Shown: positions 45,065-55,311, counted from the stretch's first letter. The stretch: 64,000 bases of DNA from CAXSEF01 sp964236695 (GCA_964236695.1 CAXSFU010000005.1:1-64000); one strand, 5' to 3'. Numbers and translations are program-made. The notes: generated from the letters alone by a model not told the origin.

Positions 45065-45119
45065 TTGACGATCGGGTCGAACAAGGTAGGTTGTCAACGC
45101 TGACCGAACCGATCGGTCA
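45065..45119 (+). promoter_or_regulatory. Candidate promoter and TetR operator
   Basis: TTGACG (45065-45070), 16 bases, TAGGTT (45087-45092) is a plausible -35/-10 pair for the efflux gene. The perfect dyad TGACCGA-ACCGA-TCGGTCA at 45101-45119 lies at or just past the expected start of transcription, a typical TetR repressor site. Confidence 0.5.
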
Positions 45120-45231
45120 CCGGGCGCGGTGCGGCGACCCAGCGATGGAGAACGGCTGCGTGACGCTGCGGACAGGAGCTACGCTGCAGGCCCGGCGTGC
45201 GCCGAACCTGCCGAGGCTGCCGGCCGGGCGG

Positions 45232-46836
45232 ATGCCGGGCGCACCCGGCTTCGTCCCGAGACGCAAGGCCTGCTTGGCCCGTGCGCACGGACCCCGGGTG
45301 ACTGCGGTGCTGCCTGCCGCGGTGCTGGCGCTGCTGTGTGGCTGCACCGTCGGCCCCGACTTCAAGCGGCCCAGCGTGTGGTCGCCGACGTCCTGGTTCG
45401 CGAGCCGGCCCGTCGTCCCGGCGTCCTACGAGGCGAGCCTGCCGGTGGCGCAGCCCGTCGACCCGGCGTGGTGGAAGCTGCTCGGCGACGCCAAGCTCAC
45501 CGCCCTGGAGGAGCGCGTCGCCAGCCAGAACCTCAACGTCAGGCTCTACACGCTGCGTATCGCGGAAAGCCGGGCGCAGCTGCGGCTGTCCTCCGTCAAC
45601 CTGTTCCCGCAGATCAACGGCCGTGCCCAGTACGAGCGCGACCAGATCAGCCAGAAGGAGGTCCAGCGCGGCCTCAGCGCCGTTGGCGGTTCGCTGCCCG
45701 CCAGCCTCGCCGGCAGCGCCAGCGGGTTCGGCTCCACCCAGGTGCCGCCGATCGACCTGTGGTCCGACGGCATCGACTCCAGCTACGAGCTGGACCTCTG
45801 GGGCCGGGTGCGCCGCACGGTGGAGGCGGCGGACGCGGCGCTGGAGGCGTCCGGTGACGCGCGACGCAACACCTTGCTGTCCGCCCTGGCGGAGGTGGCC
45901 CGCGACTACGTGCAGCTCCGCGGCAACCAGGAGCTGCTCAGGATCGCGCGCGAGAACCTCGTCACCGAGCAGCAGAGCCTCGTGCTGACACGGCAGCGTT
46001 CCAGCGGCGGGCTGGGCACCGACCTCGACGTGGCGCAGGCGGCGGCGCAGGTCGAGTCGACGCGCTCGCAGGTGCCGCAGCTCGAGCAGCAGGTGCAGCA
46101 GGGCATCAACGCCCTCAGCCTGATGCTGGGCGAGGGACCGGGCGCGCTGCGCGCCGAGCTGGAGGAGCCGGGGCCGGTGCCGCCGGTGCCGCCACGGGTG
46201 CCGATCGGCGTGCCGTCCGAGCTGGTTCGCAGGCGGCCCGACATCCGCCAGGCGGAGGCGCAGCTGCATTCCGCGACGGCGCAGGTCGGCGTGGCGGTGG
46301 CCTCGTTCTATCCCTCGGTCACGCTGTCGGCGAACCTGACCTTCACCGCGCTGCAGTTCCGCGACCTCGGTTTCTGGAGCAACAAGGGCTACACGCTGGG
46401 CCCGAACATCACGATCCCGATCTTCCAGGGCGGCCAGCTGCGCGGCCAGCTCGCGCTGAACAACGCCCAGCAGCGCGAGGCGGCGATCAGCTACCAGCAG
46501 ACCGTGCTGCAGGCCTGGCACGACGTGGACAACGCGCTGATCGCCTATGGGGCCGAGCAGGCGCGGCGCGACGCCCTCGCCCAGTCGGTGGAGCAGAACC
46601 AGCGCGCCCTGGCGCTGGCACGCGACCGCTACGTCCAGGGGCTGTCGGATTTCCTCAACGTGCTGACCCAGGAGCGCTCCGTGCTTGCGGCCCAGCAGCA
46701 GCTTGCCGACAGCACGGTCACCGTCACGCAGAACCTCGTGCAGCTGTACAAGGCCCTGGGCGGCGGCTGGGAAACCAGCTTCCCCGCGTCGCCCGACAAG
46801 GCGGCTGCGGGGGGCGCGGCTGCCGCCCCGGGCTGA
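45232..46836 (+). CDS. Efflux transporter outer-membrane lipoprotein (NodT family)
   Basis: TolC-like outer-membrane factor of RND/MFS efflux systems. Lipobox LLCGC, then CTVGPDFKRP, the family start. SSYELDLWGRVRRTVEAAD and VPSELVRRRPDIRQAEAQL are signature segments of the two repeats, and YVQGLSDFLNVLTQERSVL closes the second. About 534 residues from the ATG at 45232; an ATG at 45145 and a GTG at 45298 are other possible starts. No membrane fusion protein or RND pump is next to it in this window, so it may serve a pump encoded elsewhere. Confidence 0.88.
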   Translation: MPGAPGFVPRRKACLARAHGPRVTAVLPAAVLALLCGCTVGPDFKRPSVWSPTSWFASRPVVPASYEASLPVAQPVDPAWWKLLGDAKLTALEERVASQNLNVRLYTLRIAESRAQLRLSSVNLFPQINGRAQYERDQISQKEVQRGLSAVGGSLPASLAGSASGFGSTQVPPIDLWSDGIDSSYELDLWGRVRRTVEAADAALEASGDARRNTLLSALAEVARDYVQLRGNQELLRIARENLVTEQQSLVLTRQRSSGGLGTDLDVAQAAAQVESTRSQVPQLEQQVQQGINALSLMLGEGPGALRAELEEPGPVPPVPPRVPIGVPSELVRRRPDIRQAEAQLHSATAQVGVAVASFYPSVTLSANLTFTALQFRDLGFWSNKGYTLGPNITIPIFQGGQLRGQLALNNAQQREAAISYQQTVLQAWHDVDNALIAYGAEQARRDALAQSVEQNQRALALARDRYVQGLSDFLNVLTQERSVLAAQQQLADSTVTVTQNLVQLYKALGGGWETSFPASPDKAAAGGAAAAPG

Positions 46837-46943
46837 GGCGGCGAGGCGTCTCCGGGAAGATCGCAGAACTGCGGCTGATATCTCTCCACAAGGCAAGGAC
46901 ACGGCCGGCCGGCGCGGTCCCGGTATCGTCAGGCGGGGTTGCG

Positions 46944-47156
46944 CTAGCCCGGCGCTTGGTCGCGGGTCCGTGCCTCGAGCTGCCGCAGCAGATCCGCCAT
47001 CGCCGCCACGAAGGCGGGCAGCACGACGAGCGGCACCAGGAGCTGACCCGAGGGCTGCGCAGTGCCGTCCGCGCCCATGGCCCCGAGCTGCAGGCGCGCC
47101 ACGCCGTTCTGCACGTTCGCGCCGCGCAACATCTCTGCGAAGACAATCTCGTTCAT
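46944..47156 (-). CDS. Small conserved hypothetical protein
   Basis: About 70 residues from the ATG at 47156. NEIVFAEMLRGANVQNG then LLVPLVVLPAFVAAMADLLRQLE; the shape (beta strands then a C-terminal helix) recalls small DUF3467-like proteins but I cannot confirm this. No signal or membrane segment. Confidence 0.5.
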   Translation of the reverse strand: MNEIVFAEMLRGANVQNGVARLQLGAMGADGTAQPSGQLLVPLVVLPAFVAAMADLLRQLEARTRDQAPG

Positions 47157-47269
47157 CCCGCACGTTCCCCGATGGATGGCGCGAGCGTAGGGGCGGCACC
47201 TGCGCGAGTCACGCGACCACGCATCGCCGGTCATACCAACGGCCGAAACTCTTGACCTGTCGATGCGAG

Positions 47270-47443
47270 CAAGGCTGGGCTCTGCCCAGACCCGCCAGGC
47301 GAAGGTGGCCGAAGGTTCCGACGATCCCCTTGGATCGTTGGAATGGCCACCGGAGGGAGCCGCCCCTGGACCGGCTTGCCTCAAAACAAAGGGTTCCAAG
47401 CGCCCTGCCTTTGGCGGGGTCCAGGGGCAGAGCCCCTGGCCTT
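47270..47443. repeat. Family A repeat, copy 13 (extended)
   Basis: Extended variant: left CTGGGC-TCT-GCCCAG, then GGTGGCC...GGCCACC enclosing CGATCC-CCTT-GGATCG, and right CCAGGGGC-AGA-GCCCCTGG. It lies downstream of gtrA (36 bases from its stop). The rest of 47157-47479 shows no gene. Confidence 0.88.
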
Positions 47444-47479
47444 CCTGTCCTGGCCGGCCACAGCAACCGGCCGCCGATA

Positions 47480-47884
47480 TCAACGCGTGCGGAACACCAC
47501 CCGCGAGGCCATTGTGAAGTTCGCGGACATCCCGGCGAGGGAGCCCGCCGCCACCGCCAGCACCGGGTAGTCCCGGCACAGCGGCACCGTGGCGACAAGG
47601 ATGAAGAACGTGCCGCGGTTGAGCACGAAGCCGCCGGCGTTGGACGCGACGAACAGAGCCCATTGCCGGACGGCGCCGCCATGCTCGTGGTCGCGGAACG
47701 TCCACAGCCGGTTGAGCAGCCAGTTGAGCGTGCAGGCCACCAGGTAGGCCACCAGTCCCGCAGCATACAGGCCGATCCAGGGCGAGGCGGCGTACACGGT
47801 GGCGGTGTCCCACACGAAACCCAGCGTGCCGACCACCGCGAATTTCAGGAAGCGCTGGGCAACCGCTCGGCGGGCCGGCGTCAC
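47480..47884 (-). CDS. GtrA family membrane protein
   Basis: About 134 residues with four membrane helices, from the GTG at 47884; the longer upstream frame is not supported. FLKFAVVGTLGFVWDTATVY is the GtrA first helix, LNRLWTFRD the conserved loop, and FTMASRVVFR the end. GtrA proteins are proposed to move polyprenyl-linked sugars across the inner membrane. No partner glycosyltransferase is adjacent. It lies downstream of ompA and its terminator. Confidence 0.82.
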   Translation of the reverse strand: MTPARRAVAQRFLKFAVVGTLGFVWDTATVYAASPWIGLYAAGLVAYLVACTLNWLLNRLWTFRDHEHGGAVRQWALFVASNAGGFVLNRGTFFILVATVPLCRDYPVLAVAAGSLAGMSANFTMASRVVFRTR

Positions 47885-47980
47885 AAGGCGGCGATGGGGC
47901 AGGGCGAGGCTCCCGGCGGTTGACCCGCGCGTAGAGGAGCCGGGCGGCCGGTGCAAGACGCCCCTGCCCGGCGAGGGTCG

Positions 47981-48018
47981 GCGCAAACGAAAAGGGGGCG
48001 CCTTGCGGCACCCCCTTC
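47981..48018 (-). terminator. Rho-independent terminator of ompA
   Basis: Read on the minus strand: AAGGGGGTGCC-GCAA-GGCGCCCCCTT followed by TTCGTTTG. An 11-bp stem with one G-U pair and a T-rich tail, 25 bases after the ompA stop. Confidence 0.7.
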
Positions 48019-48042
48019 GCGCAGCCCACCCGGAGGGATGGT

Positions 48043-49170
48043 TCAGTGCAGGATGATCTCGACCCGACGGTTCTGCGGCTCGCGCACGCCCTGCGCGGTC
48101 GGCACCAGCGGGTTGCTCTCGCCGTAGCCGTGGATGCCGATCGAGCCGCGCGGCACGCCGTCGCGGACCAGCTCCGCCTCGACGCTCTTGGCGCGACGCA
48201 CCGACAGGCCCTGGTTGTAGGCGGCGGTGCCGGAGAGATCGGTGTAGCCGTTGACCTCGATGCGGGTGGTCTGCACGTGGGTCGAGGCGTTGGCGGCCTC
48301 GTGGATGATCTGGCGGGCACGCTCGGTCAGGTCGGCGCGATCCCAGTCGAAGAACACGAGGTAGGTGCGGGCCGGGGCCACCGGCGGGGTCGCGACCGGA
48401 GCAGGGGCCGGCGGCGGCGGCGGCGCGGTGTTGAAGGCGTAGCGCAGGCCGACCATGAACTCGTGGTTGGCCTGCTCGTCGAACTTGGCGTTGCCCTTCG
48501 AGATCACGCCCGGACCACGGTAGTAGGTGGCCTGATAGCCGTCCTGGTTCAGCTGGCCGAGGTAGCGGTACTCGGCGGTGACTGCCAGACCGGGCAGCTG
48601 GTCGATGTCGTAGGAGATGCCGGCGATGCCCTGGTAGGCGAACGAGCCGTTGGTGCCGCCGGTGCGGAGCACGGTCCCGTTGTTGAACACGCTGCTGAGC
48701 GGGCTCAGGTGCGTCCACAGGTAGCCGGCGCCGATGCCGAGATACGGGGTCACCGGGATGCCCGAGATGCCGTAGTTCGAGAGGTTGAAGTCGTAGAGGA
48801 CGTTGCCGAATCCGCCGTAGCTCTCGGTGTGGCCGTTCGACGTCGAGGCGATCGCGGTGCGAACGTAGTTGTTCACGTTGTTGTTGATGTAGTGGCCCTC
48901 GACCTCGGCGCGCAGGCCGTTGCCGAGGCCGTAGCCGATCGCGGCGACACCGTCGTAGCCGTCGCCGAAGCGATAGCGGGTGTGGTTGCGGATGCCGTCG
49001 CCGCCGCCGTTGTTCGGACCCGGGCGCAGGTGCTCGTCCTGCAGCAGGTTGTAGCCGGCGCCGGCCGAGACGTAGATCCCGTCGATCGGCGGCGCGGTCT
49101 GCGCGGAGGCGGCGGCGGCGAACGCCGAGCCGAGAAGGGTTGTTGCCAGGAGGGCAGAGCGGATCCGCAT
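48043..49170 (-). CDS. OmpA-like outer membrane protein
   Basis: About 375 residues from the ATG at 49170 (ATG at 49188 is possible). Signal peptide ending SAFAAAASAQ. Residues about 30-240 form an eight-stranded beta barrel with alternating hydrophobic strands and GYxxG-type turns. A proline-rich linker (APPPPPAPAPVATPPV) leads to the OmpA C-terminal peptidoglycan-binding domain, with VNGYTDLSGTAAYN and LSVRRAKSV. Links the outer membrane to the cell wall. It has its own terminator, and a less GC-rich leader upstream suggests strong independent expression. Confidence 0.88.
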   Translation of the reverse strand: MRIRSALLATTLLGSAFAAAASAQTAPPIDGIYVSAGAGYNLLQDEHLRPGPNNGGGDGIRNHTRYRFGDGYDGVAAIGYGLGNGLRAEVEGHYINNNVNNYVRTAIASTSNGHTESYGGFGNVLYDFNLSNYGISGIPVTPYLGIGAGYLWTHLSPLSSVFNNGTVLRTGGTNGSFAYQGIAGISYDIDQLPGLAVTAEYRYLGQLNQDGYQATYYRGPGVISKGNAKFDEQANHEFMVGLRYAFNTAPPPPPAPAPVATPPVAPARTYLVFFDWDRADLTERARQIIHEAANASTHVQTTRIEVNGYTDLSGTAAYNQGLSVRRAKSVEAELVRDGVPRGSIGIHGYGESNPLVPTAQGVREPQNRRVEIILH

Positions 49171-49679
49171 CGTGTCTAAGTCCTTCATGCATGCGCCACT
49201 CGGAACCGCGGAGAGCGGTGGTGGCGCGAACGGCACTGTAAGAGCACAAAAAGTTTCCAAGTTGCCCTCACAGATTGTAATGGCCGCCCTGCTTCGATCT
49301 ACCGGCAGCCGGCGTTGCGGAACTGCCACACTTGTTTTCGTCTCCAGTCCATTCCGGTTCCGGCGTCGCACGAGGCCTTGGCGCGTCCGCGTTCACGAGG
49401 CACTTAACTCAACAGTCAGCCTGGACAACCTGCAGACAGACCGGTCTGCAGCAGTGGTGCGGTTCCTGGATGATCCCGGACCGGCAAGCGCCGGCGGCGG
49501 CGTTCTCAACCTGGACGTGCTGTAACCCGTTGTAAAATCAATCTGTGGCTGTCCGGAACGCGCTACCGTCTCGCGCGTGCCGGCCTCCTGCCGCCAGGCT
49601 CCCGCGCGGCCGCAGCCCGGGTGCGCATGGACGGATGGCGGCAGGGTGCGTTGGCCGGGGCATGATGGCTGGGCAGGCT
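49171..49679. other. Lower-GC gap with a 22-bp dyad
   Basis: Divergent gap between ompA and the serC remnant. 49225-49290 is AT-richer and probably holds the ompA promoter. CTGCAGAC-AGACCG-GTCTGCAG at 49430-49451 is a perfect dyad, with AGACCGGTCT at its core. No gene is supported. Confidence 0.5.
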
Positions 49680-50036
49680 GTGTGCCCGCTCCGCGGCATG
49701 CTGGCGATCTGGCCGCGCGCAGCCGAGCGCCTGCAGACCTACACGGCGGCCTGGCCGCTGCCGCGGCTGTTCCGAACGACGGAGGGCGGGATGCTGAACG
49801 AGGGGCTGTCCCGCGCCGACTCCATCAACACGCCGTCGGTGCTGTGCGTGGCCGACGCGCTCGATGTCCCGGACCGGGCGGAGCGGGTCGGTGGGCTGCC
49901 GGCGGTGATCGCCCGCTCGCAGGCCGACCTCGCCGCGGTGGGCGAGCGGGTGGCGCGTTCCAAACGGGCGCTGCTCGTGGCGGAGTCCGGCGGCAGCGCC
50001 TCCGGCCTTGCCTGCTGCCTGTTCCACCTGCCATGA
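49680..50036 (+). pseudogene. serC: serC remnant (phosphoserine aminotransferase fragment)
   Basis: About 110 codons resemble an internal-to-C-terminal part of alphaproteobacterial SerC: MLAIWPRAAERLQTY, WPLPRLFRTTEGGMLNEG, SINTPSVLCVADALD and GGLPAVIARSQADLA. SerC is normally about 380-390 residues and its PLP lysine lies before this part, so the fragment cannot be active. The remaining frame upstream has no similarity and the end diverges. In Rhodospirillales, serC and serA commonly stand just before hisZ-purA. That order would be explained by a deletion that removed most of serC and all of serA. Reading frame is still open. Confidence 0.7.
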
Positions 50037-50045
50037 GCCCCGGCC

Positions 50046-51200
50046 ATGACAGACGCCCCCAGCCCCGCGCTCCTGCCCGCCGGCCTGCGCGACCTGCTGC
50101 CGCCGGAGGCAGAGACCGAGGCGGCTTCCGTGGAGGCCCTGATGGCCGCGTTCGCGTCGCACGGCTACGAGCGGGTCAAGCCGCCGCTGCTGGAGTTCGA
50201 GGACGGGCTGTTCGCCGGGCCCGGGGCCGCCGTCGCCGACCAGACCTTCCGGGTGATGGACCCGGACACGCACCGCATGATGGGGCTGCGCGCCGACATT
50301 ACGCCGCAAATCGGTCGCATCGCCGCGACCCGGCTGTCGCAGGCGCCCAGGCCGCTGCGGCTGTCGTATGCCGGGCAGTGCGTGCGGGTGCGCGCCGGGC
50401 AGATGGCGTCGGGGCGCCAGGTGCCGCAGGTGGGCATCGAGCTGATCGGCGTCGACACCGCGGAAGCGGACGCGGAAACCATCCTGGTGGGGGCCGAGGC
50501 GCTGGCGGCGCTGGGCCTGACGCGGGTGAGTTTCGACCTGCTGCTGCCGCAGATGGCGCCGGCGCTGCTGGACTGGGCGGGACTCGAGCCGGGGGAGACG
50601 CGCAGCGCGCTCACCCGCGCGCTCGACCGCAAGGACGAGGCGTCGGTGGCGCAGATCGGGGCGCGGCTCGACGGGCCGATCACCGGCATCCTGACCGACC
50701 TGCTGCGCGCGTCCGGTCCCGCGGACCCCGCCCTGGAGGCTCTTGCGCGGGTAAAGCTGCCGGCTGCGGCGTTCGCGCTGGCGGTGCGGCTGCACGAGGT
50801 GGCGGCGGTGCTGCGCAGGCGGGCACCGGGGCTGCGGCTGACGGTGGACCCGATCGAGTTCCGCGGCATGCGCTACCACACCGGGCTGTGCTTCTCGATC
50901 TATGCGCCGACGTTGCACGACGAGCTGGGCCGCGGCGGCCGCTACGTGTCGGGCGAGGCGGAGCCGGCGGCGGGGCTGACGCTGTTCGCCGACGCGGTGC
51001 TGCGCGCGGCGCCGCCGCGCCCGGCGCCGGTCCGGGTGTTCGTGCCGCGCGGCAGCGACCCGGCCCTGGCCCAGGCGCTGCGGGCGCAGGGGTTCGTCAC
51101 GGTGGCGGGGCTGGCGGACGTCGCGGAGACCGGGACGGAGGCGGCGCGGCTGCTGTGCACGCACGTGCTGCGCGACGGCGTGGCGATCGCGGTGGCATAG
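50046..51200 (+). CDS. hisZ: ATP phosphoribosyltransferase regulatory subunit
   Basis: HisRS-like regulatory subunit needed by the short form of HisG for the first step of histidine synthesis. About 384 residues. LLPAGLRDLLPPEAE, RADITPQIGRIAATRL (motif-2-like), and a C-terminal YHTGLCFSIYA and GRGGRYVSGEA match HisZ. The ATG at 50046 follows the serC remnant by nine bases. purA follows after a partial repeat. hisZ implies a short hisG elsewhere. Confidence 0.9.
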   Translation: MTDAPSPALLPAGLRDLLPPEAETEAASVEALMAAFASHGYERVKPPLLEFEDGLFAGPGAAVADQTFRVMDPDTHRMMGLRADITPQIGRIAATRLSQAPRPLRLSYAGQCVRVRAGQMASGRQVPQVGIELIGVDTAEADAETILVGAEALAALGLTRVSFDLLLPQMAPALLDWAGLEPGETRSALTRALDRKDEASVAQIGARLDGPITGILTDLLRASGPADPALEALARVKLPAAAFALAVRLHEVAAVLRRRAPGLRLTVDPIEFRGMRYHTGLCFSIYAPTLHDELGRGGRYVSGEAEPAAGLTLFADAVLRAAPPRPAPVRVFVPRGSDPALAQALRAQGFVTVAGLADVAETGTEAARLLCTHVLRDGVAIAVA

Positions 51201-51287
51201 GGCGGGCTCGGAGCTCTTCGCCCCAACCCCGCTCCAAGGTCCGTCTCGGGACATGCTTTCAGGGAAGCCACGCTGCCTCCCTGACGG

Positions 51288-51349
51288 CTGCGGGTCTGGG
51301 GGCGCGCTGCCCCCAGCGGGTCCAGGGCAGAGCCCTGGCCTTTCCTTGC
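51288..51349. repeat. Family A half element, copy 14
   Basis: Right half only: CTGGGGGC/GCCCCCAG and CCAGGGC-AGA-GCCCTGG ending CCTTTCC. It lies between hisZ and purA, about 90 bases after the hisZ stop. Confidence 0.7.
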
Positions 51350-51442
51350 CCGCCCGCCCGTCTGGCGCGTGCCCTGCGCACGGTGGCACATAGGGCCGGC
51401 ACTTGGCCCGCGGCGTGCCACGGGAAGCTGGAGGACTGGCGG

Positions 51443-52732
<1,290 letters not shown>

Positions 52733-52811
52733 GGCCGCGGTGGCGGCGTTAACCCGCGGTTAGCCGCTCCTGGGCCAGGGTGGCGCGTCAGAACGACGAA
52801 GCGACCCGCCC

Positions 52812-54821
52812 ATGGCAGCAGAGCCGAAGGACGCGCCCGTCGCCGGGCGCTTCATCCCCGAGCCAGACCGGCCCGCCGCGCATCTCGCGGCGGACCTGCG
52901 CGGCGTGCAGGCGCGCGAGCCCGGGCGGGACTGGCCGGGCGGGCTGGTGGCGCTGCGCGTGCTGCCGGCCGGACCGCCGCGCGCCGGCGCCATCCTCGCG
53001 TTGGCCGGGGCGGCAGTCCCGCGCCTGTTGCTGCCGCTCGCCCATGGGGTCGCGGCGGGAGCCGCCTGGGTGGTGTGCCCGGCGCCGCCGGGACCGCCGC
53101 TGTCAGTGGCGGGCGGGCCGTGGAGCGAGTCGGCGCTGCTCGCCGACGTGCTGCGCCCGGTCGCCACGGTGCTGGACGCGCTGGCGCAGCTCGGCGTGAC
53201 TCATCGTGCGATCCGCCCCGACAACCTGTTCCGCGACGGCGCCGGCGAGGTCGTGCTGGGCCCTGCCTGGGCGGAGCCGCCCGCCAGCCTGCAGCCGGCG
53301 CTGTTCGAGCCGCCGGCCTCGCAGTGCTGCCTGAGATCCGGTCGCGGCGACGGCGACATCGCCGACGACATCTACGCGCTCGGCGTGGTGCTGCTGTGCC
53401 TGGCGCTCGGACGGGCGCCGCTGGCGGGCCTTGACGATGCGGCGATCCTGCGCCGCAAGGTCGAGCTGGGCAGCTTCGACGCGCTGGTCGGCCCGGGCGA
53501 CGTGTCGCCTGCGCTCACCGACCTGCTGCGCGCCATGCTGGCCGAGGACCCGCAGCACCGGCCCGCGCCGGCCCTGCTGCGCGATCCTGCCGCCGCCCGG
53601 GCACGGCGCCTGGTGCCGCGCACGCTGCGCCCGGCCGAGCGCGGACTCGCGGTGGGGCCGGTGCAGGCCTGGAGCGCACGCGGCCTGGCGCTGGCGCTGT
53701 CGCAGCATCCAGAGCCGGCCGCCGCCCTGCTGCGCAGCGGCACGGTGGCGACCTGGTTGCGGCGCTCGCTCGGGGACAACGTCGCCGCCACGCGGGTCGA
53801 GGCCGCGCTCGCCGGGCTGGAGCGCACCCACGAGTCGGTCGGAGTCATGCGCGCGGTGGCCCTGCTCGATCCCCTGGCGCCGCTGTGCTGGCGCGGCCTG
53901 TCGCTGTGGCCGGACGGGATCGGGCCGGCGCTGGTGCAGGCCCGCCAGGACCGGCCGATCCTGGCGGCGCTGCAGGAGCTGGTCGCCTCGGAGGCAGTCC
54001 TCGGCTGGGCGAGGCTGCGTCCGCAGCGCAGCGACCTGGAGCGGCTGCGGGCGACGACCCGCAGCCACCGGCTCCTGCTCGGGTCCGAGTCGGGAGGTGG
54101 CGGAGTGGGCGCCACGGTGGCGCGCCTGGCCTACGAGCTGAATCCGTTCCTGGCCTGCGCGTCGCCGATCCTGGGGCGGCAGGTGGTGGTCGACCTTCCG
54201 GGCCTGCTGGCTGCGCTCGAGATCGTGGCCCGGGACCGCGAGGGAGGCAGTGCCCAGGGTGGTGGTGCCCAGGGTGCGAACAGCCAGACCGCGGTGGCGC
54301 AGCGCGACGGTGCCGAGGGGCCTGGCGGGCTCTTGCTGCCGCTGGATGCGGAGATGCTGGCGTTCGTGGCGGCGCGGCATGGCCAGCGTCCGGACGACGC
54401 CGCCCTGCCCGGCGCCGCGATGCGCCAGGCACAGCTGCTCGGCCTGCTGCAGCAGCGCCTGCGCACGGGCCCTCTTCCCGCCCTGGCGGGCTGGCTGCTG
54501 CGCGGCGGCCTGTCGGACCTGTCCGCCTGGCGCAACCGCGACACGCGGGACCGGCTGGCGGCGCGGCTGGCGGAGCTGGCGTCGCAGGGGCTGCTGTCCG
54601 ACATGGTGACGCTGCTGACCGACGATGCGGCGCTGAGCCGCGACGAGGCCGGCGCCGATCTGGCCCGGGCCGAGGTGGCTCGCATCGACGCCCAGCTCGG
54701 CGCCCTGGCGGCGCGGCGCGGCGGTCGGCTCGACACGGCGCGCCGCACCGGGCGCGACATCGTCGGCGGTGTCGGACTGGTGCTCGCAGCCGGCTTCCTG
54801 ATGCTGGCGGTGCTGTCGTGA
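52812..54821 (+). CDS. Predicted pseudokinase with C-terminal membrane anchor
   Basis: About 669 residues. Residues about 10-270 have a serine/threonine kinase outline: VTHRAIRPDNLF (catalytic loop) at 130-140, then DDIYALGVVLLCLALGRAPL (helix F). But the VAIK lysine is Arg49 (VALRVL), HRD Asp is Ala133, and DFG is GPA at 150-152, with no clear glycine loop. It should not phosphorylate by the usual mechanism. The long middle is helical and may be a scaffold. A hydrophobic C-terminus (GGVGLVLAAGFLMLAVLS) anchors it. The next gene, 22 bases on, is a small membrane protein likely acting with it. Confidence 0.7.
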   Translation: MAAEPKDAPVAGRFIPEPDRPAAHLAADLRGVQAREPGRDWPGGLVALRVLPAGPPRAGAILALAGAAVPRLLLPLAHGVAAGAAWVVCPAPPGPPLSVAGGPWSESALLADVLRPVATVLDALAQLGVTHRAIRPDNLFRDGAGEVVLGPAWAEPPASLQPALFEPPASQCCLRSGRGDGDIADDIYALGVVLLCLALGRAPLAGLDDAAILRRKVELGSFDALVGPGDVSPALTDLLRAMLAEDPQHRPAPALLRDPAAARARRLVPRTLRPAERGLAVGPVQAWSARGLALALSQHPEPAAALLRSGTVATWLRRSLGDNVAATRVEAALAGLERTHESVGVMRAVALLDPLAPLCWRGLSLWPDGIGPALVQARQDRPILAALQELVASEAVLGWARLRPQRSDLERLRATTRSHRLLLGSESGGGGVGATVARLAYELNPFLACASPILGRQVVVDLPGLLAALEIVARDREGGSAQGGGAQGANSQTAVAQRDGAEGPGGLLLPLDAEMLAFVAARHGQRPDDAALPGAAMRQAQLLGLLQQRLRTGPLPALAGWLLRGGLSDLSAWRNRDTRDRLAARLAELASQGLLSDMVTLLTDDAALSRDEAGADLARAEVARIDAQLGALAARRGGRLDTARRTGRDIVGGVGLVLAAGFLMLAVLS

Positions 54822-54843
54822 CCGGCGCCCGGCAGGTCGGGCG

Positions 54844-55311
54844 ATGAGCGGTCGCGCCGGAACCGGCGGGGCAGGGACTCCCGGCCGCCGCGCCGGATCG
54901 CTGCGCTGGGTCCAGGGCATGGGATGCGGCCTGCTGCTCGCGGTGTCGCCGGCCACGCTGCTGCTGCTGGGCGGACTGATGGCCCCGCTCGCGCCCGCCC
55001 TGCTCAGCGACAGCGCGGCGGGTCGCCCGGTGGCCCGCTCGGTGGCGCTGTTCGGGGCGGCGCTGTCGATCGGCCCGGTGATGCGGCTGTGGCACGCCGG
55101 CGGCGGCATGGCGGACGCCCTGTGGCTGCTGGGCGACGTCGGCGTGCTGGGCACGGCGTGGGCGGCCTGCGCGCTGGGCTGGCTGCTGGCGGAGCTGGCG
55201 CCGGTGCTGGTCAGGGTGGCGCTGGACAGAACCGATCAGGCGCAGGAAGCGGCGCTGCTCGGCGCACGTCGGCGACTCGAGGAAAGGTGGGGCGTGCCGC
55301 CGCGCGGATGA
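54844..55311 (+). CDS. Membrane protein paired with the pseudokinase
   Basis: About 155 residues with three or four hydrophobic segments (GCGLLLAVSPATLLLLGGL, VALFGAALSIGPVM, VGVLGTAWAACALGWLLAELA) and a charged C-terminal tail (AALLGARRRLEERWG). Not recognised by family. Follows the pseudokinase gene with a 22-base gap and the same strand. Confidence 0.55.
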   Translation: MSGRAGTGGAGTPGRRAGSLRWVQGMGCGLLLAVSPATLLLLGGLMAPLAPALLSDSAAGRPVARSVALFGAALSIGPVMRLWHAGGGMADALWLLGDVGVLGTAWAACALGWLLAELAPVLVRVALDRTDQAQEAALLGARRRLEERWGVPPRG

